DNA from: DATCVA01 sp036567205
GTDB lineage: Bacteria; Pseudomonadota; Gammaproteobacteria; Burkholderiales; Burkholderiaceae_B
Length of the DNA stretch: 10,180 nt
Assembly: GCA_036567205.1 (NCBI GenBank)
Contig: DATCVA010000365.1
Span: 1-10,180, forward strand
Direction: 5' to 3'
The translations under genes were made by a program, and so were the position numbers. Of the stretch, positions 1 to 6,137 are shown in pieces. The notes below the pieces were generated by a model, which had not been told where the DNA came from, ran no database searches, and was given only the letters and a program-made list of their open reading frames with translations. The number at the start of each line of letters is the position of its first letter. Positions within the stretch are counted from its first letter, which is position 1.

Positions 1-639
1 CACGCGTACGTTAATCGCTTGATTGAAGAAAAGGGACTGGCTGGCCGTGTGCGTATGAATCTGCTCGATTACCGCAAGCTTGATGAAAGCCAGCCCTACG
101 ACAAAGTAGCCTCGGTAGGCATGTTCGAACACGTTGGGCGAGCCCAGCTTGACGCTTACTTTGAGAAATTGGGCCGTTTGCTTCGGCCTGGCGGTCTTGT
201 CCTGAATCATGGTATTACCGCCGGAGGTGTCTACAACAGTCAACTGGGCGCCGGCATGGGTGAGTTCATCGAGAAATATATTTTTCCGGGCGGCGAGCTT
301 ACTCATATCAGCAATGTTCTGGGGCACTTGTCCAACGGCGGGCTAGAAGATCTGGATGTTGAAAATTTGCGTCCCCATTATGCACGTACCTTATGGGCCT
401 GGAGCGACGCCCTGGAGGCTCGTCTTCCAGAGGCCCGCCAAATACTGGGGGGTGAAAACGGAGAGCGTTCATTACGCGCTTATCGTATTTATCTGGCGGG
501 ATGCGCTATGGGCTTTGAACATGGCTGGATCGGCTTGCACCAGGTGCTTGCGCAGCATCGCCCTACAGGTCGCCAGGACGAACTGGACTTTCCTGATGAG
601 TCCTCTTACCCATGGCGGCGCGATTATATGTATTGCTAA
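1..639 (+). CDS. Cyclopropane-fatty-acyl-phospholipid synthase family methyltransferase, C-terminal part
   Basis: The frame is open from base 1 to a TAA at 637-639, so the gene starts before the window; 212 residues are visible of a family usually near 400. The family transfers a methylene/methyl group from S-adenosylmethionine to the double bond of unsaturated acyl chains in membrane phospholipids. Visible hallmarks are SVGMFEHVG (fragment residues 38-46), a LRPGG turn followed by NHGI, IEKYIFPGGEL, and ENLRPHYARTLWAW. The Glu of MFEHVG, the His of NHGI and the Tyr of HYARTL match residues I recall as bicarbonate-site ligands in the E. coli enzyme, so the fragment looks catalytically intact. 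The SAM-binding core lies mostly outside the window. Its stop overlaps the stop of the convergent MATE gene by four bases. Other members of this methyltransferase superfamily (mycolic-acid or tuberculostearate type) are possible, so no symbol is given. Confidence 0.9.
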   Translation, partial: HAYVNRLIEEKGLAGRVRMNLLDYRKLDESQPYDKVASVGMFEHVGRAQLDAYFEKLGRLLRPGGLVLNHGITAGGVYNSQLGAGMGEFIEKYIFPGGELTHISNVLGHLSNGGLEDLDVENLRPHYARTLWAWSDALEARLPEARQILGGENGERSLRAYRIYLAGCAMGFEHGWIGLHQVLAQHRPTGRQDELDFPDESSYPWRRDYMYC

Positions 640-2069
640 AGCGAGTGCACGTGGCGGGTATGCGCTGCACTGCGGCGGTGCATTTTTACGACATGCCAGT
701 ACCAGGCATGCAGCAGCACTGCCGACAAGCTTAGCCCTGTTAAAGCCATAAGCCACATGGTGGCGGCTCCGGTCGGGGCGCCCGGCATCAGGCGGTTGAT
801 GACAGGCTGCAGGGCGCCCGCCGCAGAGCCAAAGCCCAGCCACCAGCCTCCGAATAAGCCAATGCCGCTCAATGCAAGCACCTGAAGCAGCAGGGGAACA
901 ACAGCGACTTTATAGGCCCGAAGCAAATACGAGTTGATGCACTGCATGGCATCGCAAATATGGAAATAGGGCAAGATTTGTAAAAGCGTGGCCGCTACGA
1001 CAGCGACTTTCAGGTCATCGGTGTAAGCCGCCAGAATGACCGGACGCCCGACGACTAGCGCTGCAGAGGTAATGACGGCCCCGCTCATTGCAACGGCCAT
1101 CCCCGCTAGGGCTGTTTTTTGAGCGCGTGCAGTGTCATTGGCGCCGATGGCTTGAGCCGTTAACGAAGATGAGGCAATTCCCACAGCCATTGGCATCATG
1201 TAGCACAGCGCAGCCAGGTTCGACATGATTTGATGGCCGCCCGTTACAAACATGCCTTCGCGAGCCACGAGCAGAGCCATGAAGGTAAACGCGCACACTT
1301 CGACCAGATACGAGCCGCCCATTGGAAGCCCCAGGCGTAGGAGTTCTTTCTGATCGGCCCAGCGCGGCCTGGTCACCTTAAGATTAAAGCGGGTGTAATA
1401 ACGGTCGTGATAAATAATCCAGAGGCCTGCCGCAAGTGTCATCCAGCTTACGATAGCCGTCGACAGACCGGCTCCCGCCGCGCCAAGTGCCGGAACGCCG
1501 AGCTTGCCAAAGATAAACACCCAGTTAAACAGCGCTTTGAAGATAATACTGACCAGATTGATCGCCATGACGACTTTGGGGCGTGAAACGGCCGTGCCCA
1601 GGGCGTAAATGGTGCGGAATACAAGGCTTGCGGGCAGGGCCAGAATCAGGGCGCGCAAGTACCAGGTAATGCCGTTGCGTACTTCGGGGTCGACGTTGCC
1701 GGACAGCGACAGCCATACGTCGGGAAACAGCATGGTAAACGCCCCGACTGCAGAGAGCCCCAGTGCCATCCATACACCCTGGCCCCAGGCGCGGCCCACT
1801 TCAGGGTAGCGTTGGGCGCCATAGTGCTGCGCAATAATAGGAATGAGGGCGTGGACCGCCCCCATCAACCCTACGAATACCGTAATGTAGATTGATACCG
1901 AAAGGGCCATGGCCTGAAGGTCGGCCGCGCTGGCATGTCCGGCCATGGCCGTGTCGATAACGCCGAAGGCGATGCCCGCCCACGAACTGACCAGAACCGG
2001 CCATGCCTGGCGCAGTGTTTCTTTGACATAAAACAAAACGGTTCTTGGAGGGTGTCCGGGGCGGCTCAT
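636..2069 (-). CDS. MATE family multidrug/Na+ (or H+) antiporter, NorM/DinF-like
   Basis: A 477-residue polytopic inner-membrane protein of the usual length for MATE transporters, which exchange cationic drugs or metabolites for Na+ or H+. The sequence shows about twelve hydrophobic segments and the two-repeat layout of the family. Repeat one has VIDTAMAGH (residues 38-45, with Asp39 in helix 1) and a mid-protein SRPKVVMAINLV segment near 162. Repeat two begins near GLPMGGSYLVE (about 247-257), followed by GHQIMSNLAAL and the SSSLTAQAIGAND segment near 300-312. The substrate cannot be read from sequence. The ATG (2067-2069) shares one base with the TGA of the upstream glycosyltransferase (TGATG), which implies translational coupling and co-transcription. 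The last codons overlap the convergent synthase gene by four bases, so there is no room for a separate terminator. Confidence 0.92.
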   Translation of the reverse strand: MSRPGHPPRTVLFYVKETLRQAWPVLVSSWAGIAFGVIDTAMAGHASAADLQAMALSVSIYITVFVGLMGAVHALIPIIAQHYGAQRYPEVGRAWGQGVWMALGLSAVGAFTMLFPDVWLSLSGNVDPEVRNGITWYLRALILALPASLVFRTIYALGTAVSRPKVVMAINLVSIIFKALFNWVFIFGKLGVPALGAAGAGLSTAIVSWMTLAAGLWIIYHDRYYTRFNLKVTRPRWADQKELLRLGLPMGGSYLVEVCAFTFMALLVAREGMFVTGGHQIMSNLAALCYMMPMAVGIASSSLTAQAIGANDTARAQKTALAGMAVAMSGAVITSAALVVGRPVILAAYTDDLKVAVVAATLLQILPYFHICDAMQCINSYLLRAYKVAVVPLLLQVLALSGIGLFGGWWLGFGSAAGALQPVINRLMPGAPTGAATMWLMALTGLSLSAVLLHAWYWHVVKMHRRSAAHTRHVHSL

Positions 2070-3820
2070 CAGCGTTCGAGGCGTAACAGTCGGAATAGTT
2101 CGCGCCGCTCGGCGCCGCGTTTACCTTGCCATAATACTGTTGCGGTATCGGAATAGGCTGCTGTACCTTCTTCAAGGTCGCGAGGCGACGTTTGCTGCAG
2201 AATCAGGGTGCACGAAGGGTCGTAGCTGAAGTTGATTTTGTTAAATACCAAAAACGAAGCACGCTGGCCGATGCCTAGTCCCGAGGAGCGCAGGCATTCT
2301 CCGGGCTTTTTATATTGTTCCAGCGCCTGGGCAAGCTGTGCCGAGACCGGACGGTAACTGCGTACGTAATCCAGAGCCGGCATCCACAGAGTAACCAGCA
2401 GCAGCCACGTCGTTGTAATGCCGCCTGCCGACAATACTGTGCCGCGCCACAGGGCGGCAGGCTTGGTTTGCACACGCCAGCGTACCAGGGCGATCCAGCC
2501 TATAGTTCCCAGGGCGGCAATAAATACCGCGGGCCAAGATACGTAAGCTTCGTAGCCTGCGGTCTGCCGTGCGATATTGTGGGCAATTTGCCTTGGCCAG
2601 CCAACCTGCAGGGCCACCCATCCCAGCCACACTGTGGCGGTTGTCAGGGAAAAGCACATGACGGCGAACCAGTCGAGCGAGTTGACAACGCCACGGCGCA
2701 GGGTGGGTAGCGAAAAGGCAGCGAGCACCGCCACGGGAATGGCCATTAAGCTGTATTCGGGTTCGAATGGGTCGGCCAGGCAAAACATGACCAGCAAAGG
2801 ACACGCAGCGAATACGAGCGGTATCCAGATGTGCGGGGCATATAGCCAGGAACGCCAGCGCCATATTGCCAGGAATGCAAAGGGCCAGGTGGGCCACAGG
2901 AACCAGGGCAAATCACGCAAAATAGTTGCTATTTCCTGATAGCGAGGCCAGGTAAATGAGTTGATGTTCCAAAGCCACCAGTTGTGCGCCCAGTAGGTGC
3001 CGAGCCGGCTGGCTGGTATCCACCACAGCAATACCAATGACGCCGCGATAACCAGTGAAATAATGAGCCAGTGCTTCGATGGCCACAAGGCGCTGCGAGG
3101 CACGAAAGCCAGTGGAATGGCCAGCATGACGGGAAGGGCGCCGATCCAGCCGCGTGTCAAAAACATGGCAGCCACTGCCACGCCCAGGGTAACGGCGCCT
3201 GAAAGAGGGTGATCCAGCATGCGGGCAACCGCGTAGAACGCCAGTGCCTGGAACGCAATAATGGCAGGGACTTCCGATGTTTCATGCAGCCGCCATACAA
3301 TACCGGCCGTTGCAATAATAAGCAGCAAAGCCGCATCGGCGATCATGCGGCCATAGTCACGTACGGTGGGTTCGCCACCGAAAGGCAGCGCCAGGGGCTG
3401 GGGCTCGGGGCGGCGTCCCAAAAGATAGGTGCCATACCAGACGGACCAGGTAATTAAGCCAAACCACAATAGATTAGGCAGGCGCGAGGCAATAATAGTT
3501 GCGTCGAGAGACGAGGTGAAAAATTCGAAAAGGGGGCTGAAGGCCCAGATGCTGAAAGCACCGACCCAGGTTATTAGCGGACCGTCTTGCGCGTAGGCCA
3601 GGTCCCCGATTTGCGGCATTAAAAGCGTATGCCCGGAATGATTCAGTGCGGTCAGCATGGTGGCCAGACCAATCACATCATCGGTTTTCCAGGGGTCTCG
3701 GAAAAATAAGCCGGCAAAAATATAAATGACGCCCAAGGCGAGCAGGAAAAGCCTGGGGAGCTTGGTTGTAGCCGGCGCAGTTAAGCGAGCAGGCGTAGAA
3801 CGGGGGTCATGAAGAGCCAC
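2069..3820 (-). CDS. GT-C fold integral-membrane glycosyltransferase (GT39/ArnT-like)
   Basis: A 583-residue protein with roughly a dozen hydrophobic helices over residues 22-480 and a soluble C-terminal region of about 100 residues, the plan of GT-C enzymes such as ArnT and PMT-type transferases. These use polyprenyl-phosphate sugars to modify lipids, lipid A or proteins at the periplasmic face. After the first helix the first loop carries RDPWKTDDV (residues 41-49). The acidic pair Asp47-Asp48 sits where GT-C enzymes keep their catalytic Asp or Glu. A later loop has LADPFEPEYSLM, and residues 24-40 form a clean first helix. The start is GTG (3818-3820); it has no good Shine-Dalgarno, so translation initiation may be weak. 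The gene is first in a two-gene unit and its TGA overlaps the ATG of the MATE gene. Donor and acceptor are unknown; family assignment is good, precise function is not. Confidence 0.8.
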   Translation of the reverse strand: MALHDPRSTPARLTAPATTKLPRLFLLALGVIYIFAGLFFRDPWKTDDVIGLATMLTALNHSGHTLLMPQIGDLAYAQDGPLITWVGAFSIWAFSPLFEFFTSSLDATIIASRLPNLLWFGLITWSVWYGTYLLGRRPEPQPLALPFGGEPTVRDYGRMIADAALLLIIATAGIVWRLHETSEVPAIIAFQALAFYAVARMLDHPLSGAVTLGVAVAAMFLTRGWIGALPVMLAIPLAFVPRSALWPSKHWLIISLVIAASLVLLWWIPASRLGTYWAHNWWLWNINSFTWPRYQEIATILRDLPWFLWPTWPFAFLAIWRWRSWLYAPHIWIPLVFAACPLLVMFCLADPFEPEYSLMAIPVAVLAAFSLPTLRRGVVNSLDWFAVMCFSLTTATVWLGWVALQVGWPRQIAHNIARQTAGYEAYVSWPAVFIAALGTIGWIALVRWRVQTKPAALWRGTVLSAGGITTTWLLLVTLWMPALDYVRSYRPVSAQLAQALEQYKKPGECLRSSGLGIGQRASFLVFNKINFSYDPSCTLILQQTSPRDLEEGTAAYSDTATVLWQGKRGAERRELFRLLRLER

Positions 3821-3840
3821 TGGTTGTCGCGCTAATTAGA

Positions 3841-3856
3841 AAGATGGAGCCATCTT
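3841..3856. repeat. Short dyad upstream of the glycosyltransferase gene
   Basis: A perfect inverted repeat, AAGATGG-AG-CCATCTT, lies 21-36 bases upstream of the GTG start of the glycosyltransferase, between that gene and the rpmE2 terminator. As RNA it would form only a small hairpin. As DNA it could be an operator half-site pair. No clear -35/-10 pair is visible around it, so the promoter of the glycosyltransferase-MATE unit remains unassigned. Confidence 0.35.
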
Positions 3857-3857
3857 A

Positions 3858-3887
3858 AATTAAAAAGGCAGCCCTGAGGCTGCCTTT
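3858..3887 (-). terminator. Rho-independent terminator of rpmE2
   Basis: A perfect 10-bp stem, AAAGGCAGCC at 3864-3873 with GGCTGCCTTT at 3878-3887, encloses a four-base loop (3874-3877). Read on the minus strand the stem runs into TTTTTAATTT, a proper U-rich tail. It lies 28 bases beyond the rpmE2 stop. It therefore ends the rpmE2 transcript and separates it from the glycosyltransferase-MATE unit downstream. On the plus strand the tail is only TTTCG, so it is not a good terminator in that direction. Confidence 0.9.
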
Positions 3888-3915
3888 CGTAAACGACTGG
3901 ATGCCGTTAAGGCGA

Positions 3916-4179
3916 TTAAGCCTTTTTGGTGGTGCCAGCAGTACGGGCGAAACGCGCGCGGAATTTCTCGACACGGCCTGTTTCGACGATACGCGTTTGT
4001 GCGCCAGTGTAGAACGGGTGCGATTCGGATGTGACTTCGCATTTGAACAGAGGGTATGTTTTACCGTCGAGTTCAACCGTTTCGCGGCTGTTAAGCGTAG
4101 AACGCGAAATAAATTTGGTACCGGTTTGTTGATCCAGAAACACCACGTCGCGGTATTCGGGGTGGATGCCTTCTTTCAT
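3916..4179 (-). CDS. rpmE2: Ribosomal protein bL31, type B (zinc-independent, C- form)
   Basis: An 87-residue protein of the large ribosomal subunit, at the central protuberance and the bridge between subunits. It begins MKEGIHPEYRDVVFLD and contains SRSTLNSRE, GKTYPLFKCEVTSESHPFYTG and RVEKFRARFA, all typical of type B L31. It has one Cys only (in LFKCEV) and lacks the CxxC zinc ribbon of type A, so it should not need zinc. The ATG at 4177-4179 is chosen because AGGAA (4186-4190) sits six bases upstream and the product then has the family's normal length. An in-frame ATG at 4242 would add 21 atypical residues and lies inside the leader stem-loop. The gene is a single-gene unit with its own promoter and terminator. 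Whether a type A rpmE exists elsewhere cannot be seen here. Confidence 0.96.
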   Translation of the reverse strand: MKEGIHPEYRDVVFLDQQTGTKFISRSTLNSRETVELDGKTYPLFKCEVTSESHPFYTGAQTRIVETGRVEKFRARFARTAGTTKKA

Positions 4180-4215
4180 GATGGATTCCTGTTTTTTCCT
4201 AAAGGGCGGGTCGCC

Positions 4216-4254
4216 GGCTAAGTAAATGGAGTCAATATCCATACCTACTTAGCC
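4216..4254 (-). promoter_or_regulatory. Stem-loop in the rpmE2 5' leader, candidate ribosomal-protein leader
   Basis: On the plus strand GGCTAAGTA (4216-4224) and TACTTAGCC (4246-4254) are perfect 9-bp complements. Inside them ATGGA (4226-4230) pairs with TCCAT (4238-4242), leaving a 1x3 internal loop and a 7-base apical loop. A 4-bp hairpin, GGCG-GGT-CGCC (4205-4215), abuts it. The structure starts about 15 bases after the predicted transcription start and ends 36 bases before the ATG, so it is transcribed. No U-tract follows, so it is not a terminator. Leader RNAs controlling bL31 have been described in other bacterial groups, so an autoregulatory leader is a reasonable inference. A DNA operator, for example for a zinc regulator, is the alternative. 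Confidence 0.6.
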
Positions 4255-4275
4255 ACGTATCCAATGTAGCCAAAG

Positions 4276-4303
4276 ATTTTAGCACGCAGACCTTGTTTTT
4301 CAA
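4276..4303 (-). promoter_or_regulatory. Sigma-70 promoter of rpmE2, extended -10
   Basis: Read on the minus strand there is TTGAAA (4298-4303), a 16-base spacer, then TGC-TAAAAT with the hexamer at 4276-4281. The TGn motif makes it an extended -10. Expected transcription start is near 4269, giving a leader of about 90 bases before the rpmE2 ATG. Both hexamers are close to consensus (five of six at each), as expected for a ribosomal-protein gene. Confidence 0.6.
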
Positions 4304-4396
4304 ACTGGTGGCGCTTAAATAGCAGAGCAATAGCAAAATGCCGCGTAAGCGTGGCGTAAATGCATCATGCATGGCCAGGTAAGCCGTTTTTTTGCC

Positions 4397-5254
4397 CTAC
4401 AGGTCGGTGCGCAATCGCCACAGCTCGGGAAATAATACGACATCAAGCATTTTTCGCAAATAAGAAACGCCCGAAGTGCCGCCTGTGCCCCGCTTGAACC
4501 CAATAATGCGTTCAACTGTCGTCACGTGACGAAAACGCCAAAGTCGAAATGCATCTTCCAGGTCGGTCAGCTTTTCGCCTAATTGATAAAGGTCCCAATA
4601 TTGTTCGGCGTTGCGATACACGGTTAGCCATGCCTGTTCGACTTCGTCATTAATCACATACGGTTGCGTCCAGTCCCGTTCGAGATAGCTGTCTGGAACA
4701 GGCAGGCCATGGCGGTGCAGGACCTTGAGCGATTCGTCATAAAGCGACGGCGCTTCGTAGGCTTGCCTGACCTGGGCCAGCAAGTCGGGGCGATGGGCGT
4801 GCGGACGCAGCATGGCGGCATTTTTATTGCCCAGTGAAAATTCGATTTGCCGATATTGGTAACTTTGAAATCCGCTTGATTGTGCCAAATAGGGCCGTAG
4901 CGCCGAGTATTCGGGGGGTGTCATGGTGGCCAGTACATCCCACGAGTGCACCAGCTGCTCCATGATTTTGCTGACGCGCGATAGCATTTTGAACGATGGT
5001 TGAAGCTTGTCGACAGCGAGGTTTTGAGTAGCGGCATGTAGTTCGTGCAGCATCAGCTTCATCCACAATTCACTGGTTTGATGCTGCACGATAAACAGCA
5101 TTTCATTGTGCTCGGGGGAAAGTGGGTGTTGTGACCCTAATAGCGTATCGAGATGCAGATAGTCGCCGTAGCTCATATCTTTTGAGTAGTCGAGTTGCGC
5201 TTTTTCCTCCTGGACGATGGCCTGGCCATCAGCGGGGCAGCCTGGGTTGTTCAT
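4397..5254 (-). CDS. kynA: Tryptophan 2,3-dioxygenase
   Basis: A heme enzyme of 285 residues, the normal bacterial length. It opens the indole ring of L-tryptophan with O2 to give N-formylkynurenine in the cytoplasm. Conserved blocks are HNEMLFIVQHQTSELWMK (49-66), ALRPYLAQSSGFQSYQYR (118-135) and WRFRHVTTVERIIG (239-252), then FKRGTGGTSGVSYL. The active-site set seen in the Xanthomonas enzyme is present with a constant offset: Phe54, His58, Arg120, the proximal heme ligand His243, and Thr257. It should therefore be active. It follows kynB by 42 bases on the same strand, so the pair is an operon catalysing consecutive steps. The ATG at 5252-5254 has only a weak Shine-Dalgarno (GAGACA), suggesting modest or coupled translation. 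Tetrameric assembly is expected from the family. Confidence 0.97.
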   Translation of the reverse strand: MNNPGCPADGQAIVQEEKAQLDYSKDMSYGDYLHLDTLLGSQHPLSPEHNEMLFIVQHQTSELWMKLMLHELHAATQNLAVDKLQPSFKMLSRVSKIMEQLVHSWDVLATMTPPEYSALRPYLAQSSGFQSYQYRQIEFSLGNKNAAMLRPHAHRPDLLAQVRQAYEAPSLYDESLKVLHRHGLPVPDSYLERDWTQPYVINDEVEQAWLTVYRNAEQYWDLYQLGEKLTDLEDAFRLWRFRHVTTVERIIGFKRGTGGTSGVSYLRKMLDVVLFPELWRLRTDL

Positions 5255-5296
5255 GTTTTATTGTCTCGGTTCGTTTTGCGTTTAAGTGTTTTGTGT

Positions 5297-5926
5297 TTAG
5301 TCCAAGGCGCGCAGTATTGCGCGCACCGGGCTGGCATCGGCATCAATCAGAGCCAGGGGCAGGGCGATAAGCTCGTAGTCGCCGACAGGAACGTCGTCCA
5401 GAACCAGATTTTCGAGTACGCGTATGTCGTGGCGCAAAATAGCATGATGGCTGCCAAGGGTTTTGCTGGCGGCCGGATCAATACTAGGGGTGTCCAGACC
5501 AATTAACAGGGCGCCGCGGGCGGCCAGAAGATCAATGGTTTCGGGTGCAAAGGCGGCAAAATCATCGTGCCAGCGGTCCAGACGGGCATGCCGGCTTGTT
5601 CTGACCAATATCCTGGGCGGCATATCGGTTAAAAATGGCATCAAGTCTTGGGGGCTGATTAACGGTTTGCCGGTTATGGCATGAATTACCCTGCAATGGC
5701 CCAGGAATGGCTGCAAGGGCAGATGGCCCACAGCTGCTCCGTGGGGGGCGTAATGCAGCGGGGCGTCGGCATGTGCGCCGATATGCGGCGACATGGTAAT
5801 TTCACTGACATTTACCGGACAGTCGTCGCTAATGGACCAGCGCCAATGTTGCCGATAAGGCGTATCGCCCGGGAAAGCCGGCGATCGGCTACTTACCGGC
5901 GGCGAAATATCCCAAAGACGTTTCAT
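5297..5926 (-). CDS. kynB: Kynurenine formamidase (arylformamidase), cyclase-like metal hydrolase
   Basis: A protein of 209 residues, the usual KynB size, which hydrolyses N-formyl-L-kynurenine to kynurenine and formate. It has the cyclase-family metal motif HIGAHADAPLHY (48-59), with His48, His52 and Asp54 as expected metal ligands. A C-terminal SHHAILRHD segment with His160 and a glutamate at 172 (VLENLVL) supplies the remaining ligands. The N-terminal FPGDTPY (18-24) is also typical. The ATG at 5924-5926 is preceded by AGGA with suitable spacing, a good ribosome binding site. It heads the kynB-kynA operon: formamidase first, dioxygenase second. No kynU (kynureninase) is in the window, so conversion to anthranilate must be encoded elsewhere if it occurs. 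Confidence 0.95.
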   Translation of the reverse strand: MKRLWDISPPVSSRSPAFPGDTPYRQHWRWSISDDCPVNVSEITMSPHIGAHADAPLHYAPHGAAVGHLPLQPFLGHCRVIHAITGKPLISPQDLMPFLTDMPPRILVRTSRHARLDRWHDDFAAFAPETIDLLAARGALLIGLDTPSIDPAASKTLGSHHAILRHDIRVLENLVLDDVPVGDYELIALPLALIDADASPVRAILRALD

Positions 5927-5988
5927 GATTTCCTGCTGAAGTGGTTGCCGACAAGTGGCGGATTGGCTCGCAGTTTGTTGTTGTATTC

Positions 5989-6024
5989 ATCATAGCGAAA
6001 AATGTCTGGCTATGACACTTGTCA
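5989..6024 (-). promoter_or_regulatory. Predicted kynBA promoter -10 with nested dyads (candidate operator)
   Basis: On the minus strand TATGAT (5989-5994) is a near-consensus -10, placing the start of transcription near 5982 and a leader of about 55 bases before kynB. No acceptable -35 stands at 16-18 bases, which suggests an activated promoter. Overlapping it is a 7-bp inverted repeat, TCATAGC (5990-5996) with GCTATGA (6009-6015). Partly overlapping that is a second dyad, TGACA-CT-TGTCA (6013-6024), centred near -36. These are plausible binding sites for a kyn regulator, but no regulator gene is present here to tie them to. Confidence 0.4.
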
Positions 6025-6025
6025 G

Positions 6026-6106
6026 GGCCCCTCTGATCAAATCCCAACGCAGCACGATGCCTGTCGAGAAGATGCAGCAGCCGGGTGGACTTGATTCGCA
6101 GGGGCC
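6026..6106 (-). repeat. Long inverted repeat / structured element between radC and kynB
   Basis: GGCCCCT (6026-6032) pairs with AGGGGCC (6100-6106). After a small internal loop, ATCAAATCC (6036-6044) faces GGACTTGAT (6087-6095). In minus-strand RNA this inner stretch pairs over nine positions with one G-U. The loop is about 42 bases. No U-tract follows on either strand, so it is not an ordinary terminator. The element fills most of the gap between radC and the kynBA promoter. It could be a processed 3' end of radC, a small RNA, or a relic repeat. I do not recognise it as a named family. Confidence 0.4.
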
Positions 6107-6111
6107 TAAGC

Positions 6112-6137
6112 GCAGATTGCCTCTTTTTTAAATCTGC
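6112..6137. repeat. Hairpin spanning the radC stop codon
   Basis: GCAGATT (6112-6118) and AATCTGC (6131-6137) form a perfect 7-bp inverted repeat with a 12-base loop that contains the radC stop codon. In radC mRNA the loop is A-rich and no U-run follows, so termination is unlikely. It may merely protect the 3' end, or be chance. Confidence 0.3.

Noticed and set aside
2310..2939. Long open frames of up to 195 codons in other frames of the glycosyltransferase region, on both strands
   Set aside because: They lie wholly inside a clear membrane-protein gene, have Arg/Pro/His-rich composition typical of off-frame reading in GC-rich DNA, and show no family motifs.
4180..4242. N-terminal extension of rpmE2 from an in-frame ATG at 4242
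   Set aside because: It would add 21 residues not seen in L31, the ATG lies inside the leader stem-loop, and the ATG at 4179 has the better-placed AGGAA.
4340..4355. GCCGCG-TAAG-CGTGGC hairpin after kynA as its terminator
   Set aside because: In the kynA transcript the stem contains an A-C mismatch and is followed only by ATTTTGC. It is too weak to call, so no kynA terminator is assigned.
4360..4372. ATGCAT-C-ATGCAT repeat between kynA and rpmE2
   Set aside because: Two copies of a six-base palindrome with no placement relative to a promoter or start that would suggest a function; likely chance.
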